In this document: positions 8,606 to 17,195 of the stretch, in pieces
Layout: every line of letters starts with the position of its first letter
How positions within the stretch are numbered: the first letter of the stretch is position 1
Assembly (NCBI RefSeq): GCF_016862995.1
Contig: NZ_BOOA01000036.1
Location: 25,149-89,148, forward strand
DNA length: 64,000 nucleotides
Origin: Acrocarpospora phusangensis
GTDB taxonomy: Bacteria; Actinomycetota; Actinomycetes; Streptosporangiales; Streptosporangiaceae
Direction: 5' to 3'
Notes under the pieces: model-generated
Told to the model about the DNA's origin: nothing
Seen by the model: only the letters and a program-made list of their open reading frames with translations
Database searches by the model: none
Translations under genes and position numbers: made by a program

Positions 8606-9541
8606 CTAGTACTCGATCCTCTCGCGCCGGGTGACCCGGAGGGTGAGCGCCGCGAACGTCAGCACCAGGAAGACCAGGGCGACACCCATCGCGGACGAGT
8701 AGCCGAACTTGTAGTACGTGAACGCCTGCCGCCAGATCTCCAGCGGCAGCACCGTGGTGGCGTTGTCCGGCCCGCCGCGGTCCACCGAGAGCACCTGGAC
8801 CAGGGCGAAGCAGTCGAACGCGGCGATGCCCAGGTAGACCCAGCCGACCTGCACGGTGTTCCAGATCAGCGGGATGGTGACCCGGAAGAAGAGGGTGAAG
8901 CGGCCCGCGCCGTCCAGCGCGGCGGCCTCGAAGATCTCCTTCGGCACCGAGGCCATGCCGGCCGAGAACAGCACCACGTAGAAGCCGACCGCCTGCCAGA
9001 CCGCCACCCCGATGATGGTCCACAGCGCCAGGTCGGGATTGATCAGCCAGCCGACCGGGTCGATGCCGACCAGGCCGAGCGCGCTGTTGAGGATGCCGTC
9101 CTTGTCCGGCCGCAGGATCGCCTGGAACAGCACGCCCACGATGGCGACCGCCAGCACCTGCGGGAAGAAGAAGACGACCTTGTAGAAGCCCGAGCCCCAG
9201 ACCCCGATGAGCCGCCCGTTCCGCTGCCCGCCGCCCAGGTTCAGGAGGAAGGAGAAGAACAGGGCGATCAGCAGGGAGAGCAGCGGCATGGCAAGCAGGA
9301 TGACCCCGTGGTGCCGGACCGCGGCCCAGAACACCTCGTCATCGAACAGCCGGATGAAGTTCTCGAACCCGACGTACTCGAACGTCGGCGAGATTCCGCG
9401 CGAGTTCGTGAACGCCAGCTGGATGGCCTGGAGGTTCGGGCTGACGAAGAAGACGATGTAGAGCGCCAGCGGTGCGATCAGGAACGAGACGATGAACCCG
9501 TACCTGCGGAGCGCCGCGGGCGTCAGCTTGCCATGCCGCAT
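8606..9541 (-). CDS. ngcF: NgcF-type sugar ABC transporter permease (MalF-like)
   Basis: 311-residue CUT1 permease, MalF branch. The first membrane helix is at about 13-33, followed by an extracytoplasmic segment and five further helices; the ATPase-docking EAA loop EAAALDGAGRFTLFF is at 205-219. It pairs with NgcG to form the translocation channel for the NgcE-bound sugar. The ATG at 9541 lies 4 nt after the ngcE stop, indicating an operon with tight coupling. Permease assignment is secure; the specific substrate is inferred from NgcE. Confidence 0.9.
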   Translation of the reverse strand: MRHGKLTPAALRRYGFIVSFLIAPLALYIVFFVSPNLQAIQLAFTNSRGISPTFEYVGFENFIRLFDDEVFWAAVRHHGVILLAMPLLSLLIALFFSFLLNLGGGQRNGRLIGVWGSGFYKVVFFFPQVLAVAIVGVLFQAILRPDKDGILNSALGLVGIDPVGWLINPDLALWTIIGVAVWQAVGFYVVLFSAGMASVPKEIFEAAALDGAGRFTLFFRVTIPLIWNTVQVGWVYLGIAAFDCFALVQVLSVDRGGPDNATTVLPLEIWRQAFTYYKFGYSSAMGVALVFLVLTFAALTLRVTRRERIEY

Positions 9542-9545
9542 CTGA

Positions 9546-10994
9546 TCACACGTTCCGGGTCTGCTTGGTGATCGAGGAGTCGTTCTTGGTCTTGTCCGCG
9601 GCCTCCTGCATCTTGGTCGCGAACTCCTCGGCCGAGATGCGGCCGAACATCAGGGCGTTGGTCTGCTTGCGCAGCTCGGTCTCCAGCTCCTTGTACCAGC
9701 CCTCGAAGGTGGAGAAGGTGACCACGTTCTGGCCGGCCGCGGTCTGCATGTCGGCGACGCTCTGCAGGCCCGGGGAGAGGGTGAGGCCCTCGGTGGCGCC
9801 GATGACCACGGTGAGGCTCTTGGTGCGCTCGGTGAAGTCCTTGGCGCCCTGCTTGGAGAGCATCTGGCGGAGGTACTCCAGGCCGCCCTGGGCGTTCTTG
9901 CCCTTGGCCGGCACGACGAAGCCCTCGGCCGCGGCGGCGCGGACCGCCTCGTACGGCATCTTGTCGGCGGCGGTCACGCTGGGGGTGGGGGCGACCGCGT
10001 ACTTGAACTCGGCCGGGGTGTCCTTGGCCTGCTCGGCCTCCAGCCACGAACCCGACGGGTACAGGGCGATCTTGCCCTGGTTCTGCTGGGTCTGCACCTC
10101 GGTGTGGATCAGGCCCTCGTAGGACTTGTCCATGAACTTGCCGATCTCGGCCCAGGCCGCCGCGGACTGCTTGATCGCGTCGTTGTTCCAGGCGTTGTCG
10201 GCCAGGTTGTCGATGTTGATCAGGATCTCGTTGCCGCCGATCTTCGCGGCCGAGATGAGGATCATCCAGTACGCGTAGTACGAGGCGTTCTTGCCCGCGT
10301 ACGCGAAGGGCACGATGTCCTTGGCCTTGGCGGCCTCGGCGAAGGTCTTGAACTCGTCGAAGGTCTTCGGCGGGGTCCAGCCCTCCTTCTCGAACAGGGC
10401 GGAGTCGTACCAGAGGCCGTAGGCGGTGTAGACGTAGTTCAGCGTGTACGGCTTGGCGGGGTCGCCGCCCAGGCCGGACTCGATGGTGCCGGGGACGATG
10501 ATGTCCTTGACCTTCTTGCTGGGGTCGTCCACCGAGGGCGCCTCGAACAGGGGCGTCAGGTCGAGCAGCTGGCCGGCGCCGATCAGGGCGCCGCCGTCCA
10601 GGGCGTCGGTGCCGGAGTTGTTCACCACGTCGGGCACGTCGCCGGAGGCGAAGCGCGGGGTCAGGGTCTGACCGATGGTCTGGATGCCCTGGTGCTTGAT
10701 GGTGGCGCCGGGGAACGCCTTCTTGTACAGCGGTTCGTGCGACTGGGTGGCGTACTCGTCGCTGTACCCACCCTTGAAGATCACGACCTCAAGCGGAGCG
10801 TCGGCCTTGACCCCGAACGGGTTGCTGGCGGACGTGGCGGCGGCGGTGGACGCGGCGGCCGTGGGGGCCGCCTCCGAGCCACCGGAGGTGGCGCAGGAGC
10901 TCAGAAAGCCGGCGGCGGGGCCGGCCACGAGGGCGGTGAGGCCGACGCGGCGCAGCATCTGGCGACGCGTGATCTCGCGGGGCGTGTTGGTCAT
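9546..10994 (-). CDS. ngcE: NgcE-type N-acetylglucosamine/chitobiose-binding lipoprotein
   Basis: 482-residue extracellular solute-binding lipoprotein. The N-terminus has a twin-arginine motif (TRRQMLRR, Arg10-Arg11) and lipobox LSSC with the lipidated Cys34, followed by an Ala/Thr linker. The segments FGVKADAPLEVVIFKGGY and GIQTIGQTLTPRF are, from memory of the family, characteristic of actinobacterial NgcE proteins that bind GlcNAc and N,N'-diacetylchitobiose. ATG 10994 follows AGGAG at six bases. Upstream lie a 17-bp perfect palindrome (24-40 nt before the start) and a DasR-like site (about 90-105 nt before the start), both consistent with amino-sugar control. First gene of ngcEFG. Confidence 0.9.
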   Translation of the reverse strand: MTNTPREITRRQMLRRVGLTALVAGPAAGFLSSCATSGGSEAAPTAAASTAAATSASNPFGVKADAPLEVVIFKGGYSDEYATQSHEPLYKKAFPGATIKHQGIQTIGQTLTPRFASGDVPDVVNNSGTDALDGGALIGAGQLLDLTPLFEAPSVDDPSKKVKDIIVPGTIESGLGGDPAKPYTLNYVYTAYGLWYDSALFEKEGWTPPKTFDEFKTFAEAAKAKDIVPFAYAGKNASYYAYWMILISAAKIGGNEILINIDNLADNAWNNDAIKQSAAAWAEIGKFMDKSYEGLIHTEVQTQQNQGKIALYPSGSWLEAEQAKDTPAEFKYAVAPTPSVTAADKMPYEAVRAAAAEGFVVPAKGKNAQGGLEYLRQMLSKQGAKDFTERTKSLTVVIGATEGLTLSPGLQSVADMQTAAGQNVVTFSTFEGWYKELETELRKQTNALMFGRISAEEFATKMQEAADKTKNDSSITKQTRNV

Positions 10995-11017
10995 GCAACT
11001 CTCCTGGCGGGGATCAA

Positions 11018-11034
11018 TTAGGAAAGTTTCCTAA
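11018..11034. promoter_or_regulatory. 17-bp palindrome, candidate ROK-family operator
   Basis: TTAGGAAAGTTTCCTAA is a perfect inverted repeat with 8-bp arms around a central G/C. It lies just upstream of the ngcE Shine-Dalgarno. The TTAG...CTAA ends and A/T-rich core resemble operators of ROK-family sugar repressors (NagC/XylR type). A ROK or LacI-like repressor is the likely reader, but none is encoded in the window. Confidence 0.6.
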
Positions 11035-11082
11035 ACGTTTGAGGAACGTACGGCTAGCTCACGAACCCGTCAAGAGTTCGGG

Positions 11083-11098
11083 ATCGGTCTAGACCAAC
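11083..11098. promoter_or_regulatory. DasR-like responsive element upstream of ngcE
   Basis: The core GGTCTAGACC (11086-11095) is a perfect 10-bp palindrome identical to the core of the DasR consensus ACTGGTCTAGACCACT; 12 of 16 positions match overall. DasR is the GntR-family repressor of GlcNAc and chitin genes in streptomycetes, so its position before an NgcE operon fits known biology. dasR itself is not in the window. Confidence 0.65.
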
Positions 11099-11237
11099 CC
11101 GTGACCCGACTGGGATGAATCCGCGCGGTCCACGCACTCCTTCTCGCCGTTTTGCCAGCTTATGCCCGGTTACAAACATGGGATGACCGGCTGATGGTTA
11201 TCCGCCGTCATGGTGTCTTGTGTACACCATAACGGTA

Positions 11238-11253
11238 ACTGGTATAGACCGGC
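11238..11253. promoter_or_regulatory. Second DasR-like element, upstream of the aldolase gene
   Basis: ACTGGTATAGACCGGC matches 12 of 16 positions of the DasR consensus, with one change breaking symmetry in the core (GGTATAGACC). It lies 43-52 nt before the start of the class II aldolase gene, about where a -35 region would fall if TATATC (11260-11265) is the -10. A GntR-family site of another specificity cannot be excluded. Confidence 0.45.
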
Positions 11254-11289
11254 TGGAGTTATATCGGACAATTCCCTAGATTGACCGTC

Positions 11290-11928
11290 ATGCTGGAGCT
11301 GCGCCAGGAGCTGTGCGCGTACGGCCGCCGCGCCGCCGACCTCGGCCTCGTCATCGGATCCTCGGGCAACCTCAGCGTCCGGGACGGCGACCTGGTCGCG
11401 GTCACCCCGTCCGGCGTGGCCCTGGACGCGCTGCGGCCCGGCGACTGCCCGATCGTCTCCCTGGACGGCCACCTGGTCGAAGGGGAGCTCCAGCCGTCCT
11501 CCGAGACGCCCATGCATCTGGCGGTCTATGCCGCCACCGGGGCGACCGCGATCGTGCACACGCACGCCATGTTCAGCACGGTGGTCGCCAGCACCAGGAC
11601 CGAACTGCCGCCGGTCCACTACAACGCCCTGCTTCTGGGCGGAACCGTCCGGGTCGCGCCGTACGCGACCTACGGGACGCCCGAACTCGCGGAGAACGTG
11701 CGAACCGCCCTGGAGGGGCGGAAGGCCGCGCTGATGGCCAACCACGGCGGGGTGAGCGTGGGCGCGAACCTGGCCGACGCGTTCGAGGCCACCCGCCTGC
11801 TGGAGTGGCTCTGCGAGCTCTACGTCCGCTCCCACACCCTCGGCGAGCCCAACGTCCTCACCGAGGAGCAGCTGGCCCAGGTCGTCGACCGGGCCCTCCA
11901 CCCCCCGGTCTTCCCCCGCCGGGACTAA
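11290..11928 (+). CDS. Class II aldolase/adducin-domain protein
   Basis: 212-residue zinc-dependent aldolase-fold enzyme related to L-fuculose-1-phosphate aldolase and L-ribulose-5-phosphate 4-epimerase. The metal site of the family is complete: Glu72 (SSETPMH), His90 and His92 (VHTHAM) and His152 (NHGG). GSSGNLS at 23-29 is the phosphate-binding loop. Two starts are possible: TTG at 11281 or ATG at 11290; neither has a clear Shine-Dalgarno, and the upstream TATATC suggests a short or absent leader. The ATG is used here. A DasR-like site precedes the gene and the divergent neighbour is ngcEFG, so a role in sugar-phosphate breakdown is plausible. The substrate is not determinable. Its TAA overlaps the stop of the convergent DUF885 gene. 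Confidence 0.82.
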   Translation: MLELRQELCAYGRRAADLGLVIGSSGNLSVRDGDLVAVTPSGVALDALRPGDCPIVSLDGHLVEGELQPSSETPMHLAVYAATGATAIVHTHAMFSTVVASTRTELPPVHYNALLLGGTVRVAPYATYGTPELAENVRTALEGRKAALMANHGGVSVGANLADAFEATRLLEWLCELYVRSHTLGEPNVLTEEQLAQVVDRALHPPVFPRRD

Positions 11929-13502
11929 TCCCCGAGCGCCGCCATCCTGGCCAGGCCCAGCGGCAGCCCGCCGCTCCCCGCGATCACGTCATGGAACGTC
12001 CGCAGGTCGCCGTCGAACGCGGCGCGGATGTCCTCGATCTCGATCGCGCCCGTCAGGTACGAGGGCGCCTGCGTGGGCCACGCGCAGTAGCGGCTGACCT
12101 CGCCCTTGGCCGTGCCCGGCGACAGCGACGCCTTGGTCGCCATGAACGTCTCCGCCTCCGCCACGGTCATCTCGCCGCAGTGCAGCGCGGTGTCCACCAC
12201 GATGCGGGCGGCCCGGAAGATCCGGCAGTCCAGGTGCGCCAGCTCGGTCTGCGGCGTGGTGAAGTAGCCCTGCTCGTGCATCATGCGCTCCACGTACAGG
12301 GCCCAGCCCTCCGCGAAGTACGGCGTGCGGAAGATCTTCCGTACCCGGCGGGGGTTGCCCGCCATCCAGGCCAGGTGCCAGTGGTGGCCCGGGTAGGTCT
12401 CGTGCACGGCGATCGAGGGCAGCTGGGCGCGGGAGTTGGTGCGCAGGCGCTGCCGTACCTGCTCGGCGGTGAAGCCGTCCGGGGTGTACGGCACGAAGAA
12501 CACGCCGGTCCTGGACGGGGTGAGCGGGGGCGGGGCCAGGTAGCTGGCGACGGCCAGGACCGGGCGCTGGAACTCCGGCGAGGGCAGCACGAAGCACTCC
12601 TCGCCGTCGGGGAAGGTGACCAGCTCGCGGTCCCGCACGAAGTCGCGGGCGCGCTGAGTCTCGGCCTCGTACTCGGCCCGCATCGCCTCCAGGGTGGGCG
12701 GGTGGTCGTCCATCAGGGACTCCATCGCGGCCCGCCAGCCGGAGGCGCCCAGCCGCTGGGCGACCTCGCTCATCCGCCGGTCCAGGGCGGCCCATTCGGC
12801 CTTGCCCTTCTCGTGCAGGTCGGCGGCGCCGTACCCGAGCATCTCGCGCTCGCGCAGCAGGGTGGAGTAGAGCTGCTCGCCCATCCGCCAGGTGCCGGCC
12901 GCCTTGAAGCCGGCCAGGAAGTCCGCCAGCTCGTCGAAGGCGTCCGCGGCCGGTTCCGCCGCCGCGGCCAGGCGGGCCCGGAGGGCGGGGTCGGCGACCT
13001 CGCCGGGGATGGTCTCGGTGAGGAGACGCCGGGCCGTACGGGCCTGGTCGAGGCCGCGGGTGACGAGCAGGGCGGCGGCCAGGTCGGGGGCGAGGTTGGC
13101 CCGGCAGGCGGCGAGCACGCCCGGCACCTCGGCCAGCCGGGCCAGCGCTCCCTCGACCAGTTCGGGCTCGGGCCGCAGCCGCTGCTGGAACGGGGTGAAC
13201 AGGGACCCGAAGATCGTGCCCAGGTAGGGCGCGGGGTCGCGCCGCCAGTCCGGCCAGGTCGCGCTCGCGACCGCCCCGCGCAGGAACGACAGCGCGAGCC
13301 CGTGGTCGATGCGGTCCTCAAGGTCGGCGGGGTTCTCGGCGGACAGCCGCTCCAGCCAGAGCTCGGCCGCGCGCTCCCGGCGGGCGAATCCGGACTCCGT
13401 GAAGTCCCCGAGCGTCCGGTCGTACCCGTCGGCGCCGAGCAGGTCGGCGCGGACCGGATGCTGATCGAGGTACCAGTCGACGAACTCATCCAGCAGCGTC
13501 AT
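11925..13502 (-). CDS. DUF885 family putative metallopeptidase
   Basis: 525-residue cytosolic DUF885 protein. The family hallmark HETYPGHHWH starts at about His367 and resembles a zinc-binding HExxH variant; a second hallmark, Y-F-A-E-G-W-A-L-Y-V-E (YFAEGWALYVERM), follows and supplies the distant acidic residues. The length is typical for the family (500-600). DUF885 proteins are classed among uncharacterised metallopeptidases; the substrate is unknown. No signal peptide is seen. The gene converges with the aldolase gene (stops overlap in CTAA) and is divergent from the DUF4032 gene, with 78 bp between. Confidence 0.85.
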   Translation of the reverse strand: MTLLDEFVDWYLDQHPVRADLLGADGYDRTLGDFTESGFARRERAAELWLERLSAENPADLEDRIDHGLALSFLRGAVASATWPDWRRDPAPYLGTIFGSLFTPFQQRLRPEPELVEGALARLAEVPGVLAACRANLAPDLAAALLVTRGLDQARTARRLLTETIPGEVADPALRARLAAAAEPAADAFDELADFLAGFKAAGTWRMGEQLYSTLLREREMLGYGAADLHEKGKAEWAALDRRMSEVAQRLGASGWRAAMESLMDDHPPTLEAMRAEYEAETQRARDFVRDRELVTFPDGEECFVLPSPEFQRPVLAVASYLAPPPLTPSRTGVFFVPYTPDGFTAEQVRQRLRTNSRAQLPSIAVHETYPGHHWHLAWMAGNPRRVRKIFRTPYFAEGWALYVERMMHEQGYFTTPQTELAHLDCRIFRAARIVVDTALHCGEMTVAEAETFMATKASLSPGTAKGEVSRYCAWPTQAPSYLTGAIEIEDIRAAFDGDLRTFHDVIAGSGGLPLGLARMAALGD

Positions 13503-13580
13503 GCCGAGACCCTACATTTCCCCAGTCACCAGGACATCCGTCACACTGTTCACGTTGGCCCCCTAAATAGGAGCAATTCG

Positions 13581-14807
13581 GTGCCTCTTCAGATGACCGG
13601 CGCCCCCAGCGACCCCGACCTGATCCGGCTCCCCTGGGACATCCCCCTGGAAGACTGGCCCGACCACCATCTGGTGACGCTCCCCCGGGGCATCTCCCGC
13701 CACGTCGTGCGCTTCGCCCGGCTGGGCGGCCGCGTCTACGCCATAAAGGAGATCAGCGAGCGCTACGCCAAGCGCGAGTACAAGCTGCTCTGGGACCTGG
13801 CCCGGCTGGACGCCCCCGCCGTGGAACCCGTCGCCGTCGTCACCGGCCGCACCGGCGCCGACGGCGAGGAACTCGACTCCGCGCTGATCACCCGCCACCT
13901 CCAGTTCTCGCTCCCCTACCGGGCCGTGCTCTCCGGCACCCTGCGCCCCGAGACCCTGACCCGCCTGCTCGACGCCCTCGCCGTCCTGCTCGTACGGCTC
14001 CACCTGACCGGCTTCTACTGGGGCGACTGCTCGCTGTCCAACACCCTGTTCCGCCGCGACGCGGGCGCCTTCGCCGCCTACCTGGTGGACGCGGAGACCG
14101 GCGAGCTCCACCCGATGATCAGCGAGGGCCAGCGCCACCACGACATCGACGTGGCCCACGTCAACATCTACGGCGAGCTCCTCGACCTGGAGGCCGGCGG
14201 CCTGCTGCACCCGTCCATAGACCCGCTGCTGTTCGCCGAGCAGATCGTGGAGCGCTACCACCGCCTCTGGGACGAGCTCAACTCCGACGAGATCATCGAG
14301 GAGGTCGACTGGCACATCGTCGACCAGCGCATCCGCCGCCTCAACTCGCTCGGCTTCGACGTCGCCGAGATGATGGTCCGCCGCAAGGCCGGCACCGGCC
14401 GCCTGATCGTCCGCCCCAAGGTCGTCGACGCCGGCCACCACCAGCGCCGCCTGCTCCGCCTCACCGGCCTGGACGCCGAGGAGAACCAGGCCCGCCGCCT
14501 CCTCAACGACCTCGACTCCTTCCGCGCCGCCAACGGCCTGCGCCACGAGGACGAGGCCATCGTCGCCCACCGCTGGCTCGCCGAGGTCTTCCAGCCGGTC
14601 GTCAGCGCCATCCCGGCCCCGCTCCGCCGCAAGCTCGAACAGGCCCAGCTCTTCCACGAGGTCCTGGACCACCGCTGGTTCATGTCCGAGGCGGCCGGCA
14701 AGGACGTCGGCCTGGAAGCGGCGGTGAAGTCGTACGTGAATAACGTCCTAGTCCACAAACCGGACGAAAAAGCCATTATTACAAATCTTGAAGAAACGCT
14801 GTATTAG
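13581..14807 (+). CDS. DUF4032 / LPS-kinase-like protein
   Basis: 408-residue cytosolic protein. The N-terminal part (about 1-230) resembles the lipopolysaccharide kinase/protein-kinase-like fold: KEISERYAKREYKLLW carries the candidate Lys and Glu, and GDCSLSNTLFRRD resembles a catalytic loop with Asp and Asn. The C-terminal part corresponds to DUF4032. This two-domain arrangement is common in actinobacteria but its role is not established. GTG 13581 was chosen because TAGGAG sits seven bases upstream and the family N-terminus begins there. A longer upstream open frame exists but overlaps the DUF885 gene. Stop codons of this and the DUF523 gene overlap. Confidence 0.8.
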   Translation: MPLQMTGAPSDPDLIRLPWDIPLEDWPDHHLVTLPRGISRHVVRFARLGGRVYAIKEISERYAKREYKLLWDLARLDAPAVEPVAVVTGRTGADGEELDSALITRHLQFSLPYRAVLSGTLRPETLTRLLDALAVLLVRLHLTGFYWGDCSLSNTLFRRDAGAFAAYLVDAETGELHPMISEGQRHHDIDVAHVNIYGELLDLEAGGLLHPSIDPLLFAEQIVERYHRLWDELNSDEIIEEVDWHIVDQRIRRLNSLGFDVAEMMVRRKAGTGRLIVRPKVVDAGHHQRRLLRLTGLDAEENQARRLLNDLDSFRAANGLRHEDEAIVAHRWLAEVFQPVVSAIPAPLRRKLEQAQLFHEVLDHRWFMSEAAGKDVGLEAAVKSYVNNVLVHKPDEKAIITNLEETLY

Positions 14808-15304
14808 GCCCCGTCTTCCAGAGCGGCCAGACAGGTCGCCGCGGCGGCGATCTCGTTCTCGCTGAAAACGCGGATGCCGTCGGCGGTCAGCAGCGCGGCG
14901 GTGACGCCCTGGCCGGGAGCGGACCGGCCGCCGAAGGTGCCGTCGCTGATCTTCAGAGGGCCGCAGGAAGGGCTGCCCTCCTTGAGGATGGCGAGCCGGA
15001 TGCCGTGGCAGCGGGCGGTGGCGAGGGCCGCGCGGGCACCGGCGAGGTACTCGGGGGTCACGTCGCCGCCGTCGGCGCGCAGGACTCTGGCCGTGCCGTC
15101 CAGGACGGCGGCCCCGGTCGCGCCGGGTTCGATTTCGGCCGGTGGGCGGGGGACCGGGAGGCCGCCGGACACCTCCGGGCAGAACGAGACGAGCCTGCCC
15201 TCCGTACGCCAGCGGGCGAGCAGGGCGTCTTCGCTGGTCTTGGCCCTGCCGTCGTAGCGTACGCGGCTGCCGAGCAGGCATGCGCTGACCAGTATCCGAT
15301 GCAT
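14804..15304 (-). CDS. DUF523 family protein (TudS-like)
   Basis: 166-residue DUF523 protein. Three conserved cysteines are visible in family context: Cys9 (SACLLG), Cys42 (SFCPEV) and Cys114 (EGSPSCG). In the characterised relative TudS (thiouracil desulfurase) equivalent cysteines hold an oxygen-sensitive [4Fe-4S] cluster that removes sulfur from thiolated uracil. The KEGSPSCG and GVTAALL segments are typical. ATG 15304 was chosen to match the conserved MHRILVSACLLG start; a longer frame adds an unconserved extension. Activity on thiouracil is inferred from family, not shown. Confidence 0.82.
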   Translation of the reverse strand: MHRILVSACLLGSRVRYDGRAKTSEDALLARWRTEGRLVSFCPEVSGGLPVPRPPAEIEPGATGAAVLDGTARVLRADGGDVTPEYLAGARAALATARCHGIRLAILKEGSPSCGPLKISDGTFGGRSAPGQGVTAALLTADGIRVFSENEIAAAATCLAALEDGA

Positions 15305-15513
15305 AGTCCTATTCTCGCAGCCGCCCGGATTGAAGTGAGCAATCCTCATGAAAAGCCGCTGAATATGCGTTTCCTTCTATCTGGGAGAGCAATCCTTACT
15401 CGTGATGATTAATCCTTCCGTCCAGTCTCTGTGCACACATGGATCCGCCTAGTTGATATTCCGGGTTTTCTCTAATCTTGGCCGGGTTGTTCGGGCAGGG
15501 CGAGGAGGCACGG

Positions 15514-15885
15514 GTGATCGGTATCGAGGACTGTCTCTTCGAGGCGATGTCCATCCCCGGGGCGCTGGGCGCCATCCTCGTGGACCACGCGAGCGGAACC
15601 GCCGTCGCCACCCGGGGTCAGCCCGACCCGGAGCGGTCCGCGAGCGGGCTGAGCGAGGCCTTCCGCGCCACCCAGGTGGGGCTGGCCCTGTCCTCCCCCA
15701 GTGGAACGGTCCGGATCGACGACATGATCATCACGACCGACCAGAGCTATCAGCTGATCAAGACGATGGAGACACCCTTCGACGGACCGCTGCTCATCTG
15801 CGTGCGGCTCGACCTGGCCCGGGCCAATCTGGGGCTGGCCCGCCACCGCCTGCAGAGCATCTCGCGCCAGCTGATCGCCTCGTGA
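15514..15885 (+). CDS. Roadblock/LC7-like protein 1
   Basis: 123-residue roadblock/LC7-fold protein, first gene of a four-gene operon (15514-17567). The core ALGAILVDHASGTAVATRG and the C-terminal helix LDLARANLGLARHRLQ align by eye with the last protein of the operon, so the two are paralogs. Roadblock proteins act as dimers that regulate small Ras-like GTPases (MglB/MglA type). GTG 15514 follows GGAGG at five bases; a TTG at 15478 is in frame but lacks a ribosome binding site. The 209-bp upstream gap is A/T-rich for this genome and contains two copies of GAGCAATCCT (near 15335 and 15387), so the operon promoter probably lies there. Confidence 0.78.
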   Translation: MIGIEDCLFEAMSIPGALGAILVDHASGTAVATRGQPDPERSASGLSEAFRATQVGLALSSPSGTVRIDDMIITTDQSYQLIKTMETPFDGPLLICVRLDLARANLGLARHRLQSISRQLIAS

Positions 15886-15888
15886 GAC

Positions 15889-16758
15889 ATGGGCGAGAGC
15901 ATCGAGGCGACCCTGACCAGCCTGGCCGGCGACGGCGCGACCGGCGCCCTCCGCGCGGGCCGGGCCGGCACGGTCTACCTGCACCAGGGGCGCGTCTGCC
16001 ACGTCGAGTGCCAGGGCACGCCCAGCGTGGAGGAACTGCTTACCGCGTCGGGGCGGATCAGCGCCAACGGGGTCAGGACCACCCGGCAGTCGGCGGTGGG
16101 GGACGGCGGCGACATCCTGGTCAGGCGTGGCGTGCTGACCAAGGGCGAGCTGCAGCTGTGCGTGCTCGGGGCGACCTTGGACGCGTCGTTCTTCCTGTTC
16201 GGGCTGGCCGGTCCGAAGCTCAGATTCAGGGACGGAGACCGGCACTGGCTGGGCACGCACTGGTACTTCGACGTGCCGGCGCTGCTGCTGGAGTGCCGCC
16301 GGAGGAGGGCCAGATTGGACCGAGCCTGGCCGTCGGCCGAGCTGGACGCCAAGCCGGTGCGTCCGGTCCGGCGAATCGGCTCCAAACACGTGGTGCTGTC
16401 GGCGACCCAGTGGGAGGTCCTGCTGGCCGCCGACGACGAGAGCACGCCCGCCGAGCTGGCCAAGCGGATCGGCCTGTCCGCGTACGCGACGCTGGTGGCC
16501 GTCCGCGAACTGGCCGCCGCGGATCTCCTCATCCGGCCGGAACCGGAGCCGCTGCCCAGACCGGTGCAGAAGCCGCCGCAGAAGGAGGCGCCGGAGCCGG
16601 AACCGGCGGCCTCGCTGCCGCGCCGCGCCGAACGGTCTGGGCTGCGTCCGGGGATGGGCCCGCAGCAGCCGCGCCCGATCACGCCGCAGACCACGGGAGA
16701 CCCGACGGACGTGAATCTGCTCATCAGGCTGCGTGACGCGCTGGAGGCCCTCCAGTGA
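15889..16758 (+). CDS. DUF4388-like / winged-helix-like protein of roadblock operon
   Basis: 289-residue protein. Residues about 5-130 resemble the DUF4388/PATAN-like effector domain found in roadblock operons and two-component proteins (GALRAGRAGTVYLHQGRVCHV, then VEELLTASGRI). Residues about 165-210 look like a winged-helix segment (STPAELAKRIGLSAYATLVAVRELAAADLL). A Pro/Glu-rich linker follows, and a short C-terminal helix. It starts 3 nt after the previous stop and its TGA overlaps the GTG of the next gene, so the operon is tightly coupled. It could be an adaptor or a transcription factor; assignment of either domain needs profile searches. Confidence 0.65.
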   Translation: MGESIEATLTSLAGDGATGALRAGRAGTVYLHQGRVCHVECQGTPSVEELLTASGRISANGVRTTRQSAVGDGGDILVRRGVLTKGELQLCVLGATLDASFFLFGLAGPKLRFRDGDRHWLGTHWYFDVPALLLECRRRRARLDRAWPSAELDAKPVRPVRRIGSKHVVLSATQWEVLLAADDESTPAELAKRIGLSAYATLVAVRELAAADLLIRPEPEPLPRPVQKPPQKEAPEPEPAASLPRRAERSGLRPGMGPQQPRPITPQTTGDPTDVNLLIRLRDALEALQ

Positions 16759-17168
16759 TCGCGCGCCCGTGGCTCAAGCGGGCCGGAAAGGGCTTCTCCA
16801 TGGATCTGCGCCGCGAAATACACGAGGAGATGCGGCTGCTGCGGGGCCGTACCTCGGAGATCACGGGGGTGCTGACCTGCACGGTCGACGGCATGCTCGT
16901 GTCTGCCGACATCTCCGGGCCCGTCGACCAGACGGCGGCGCTGACCTCGGCGGTGCTGTCCATGAGCCGCCGGATGACCGACCTGACCCAGACCGGGGAC
17001 CTGGTGGAGACGCTGATCTCCGGCTCCCGCGGCTACACGGCCTGCTACGCCGCGGGCCCCAAGCTCGTCCTCACCGTGCTGGCGGCCCAGGGGGCCAACC
17101 TCGGGCTGCTGCGGATCGAGGGCAGGAAGACGGCGGCGAAGATCGCCGCCATCGTCGAACACGAATAG
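16755..17168 (+). CDS. Roadblock/LC7 domain protein 2
   Basis: 137-residue roadblock/LC7 protein, the most canonical of the three: SEITGVLTCTVDGMLVSADI, then LVLTVLAAQGANLGLLRIEGRKTAAKI, the classic C-terminal signature. The GTG at 16755 overlaps the previous TGA (GTGA), implying coupling; a second possible start is ATG 16800 (MDLRREIHEEM), preceded by AAGGG at seven bases. It resembles CvnB proteins of conservons, but the kinase, DUF742 and GTPase genes of conservons are missing here. Confidence 0.85.
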   Translation: MIARPWLKRAGKGFSMDLRREIHEEMRLLRGRTSEITGVLTCTVDGMLVSADISGPVDQTAALTSAVLSMSRRMTDLTQTGDLVETLISGSRGYTACYAAGPKLVLTVLAAQGANLGLLRIEGRKTAAKIAAIVEHE

Positions 17169-17195
17169 ACACCAACCGACACAAGGGAGTAAACC

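Noticed and set aside
11313..14807. A 1164-codon open frame on the plus strand
   Set aside because: Only the last 408 codons are the DUF4032 protein; the rest is Arg/Gly/Pro-rich, lies over the aldolase and antisense to the DUF885 gene, and is an artefact of high GC.
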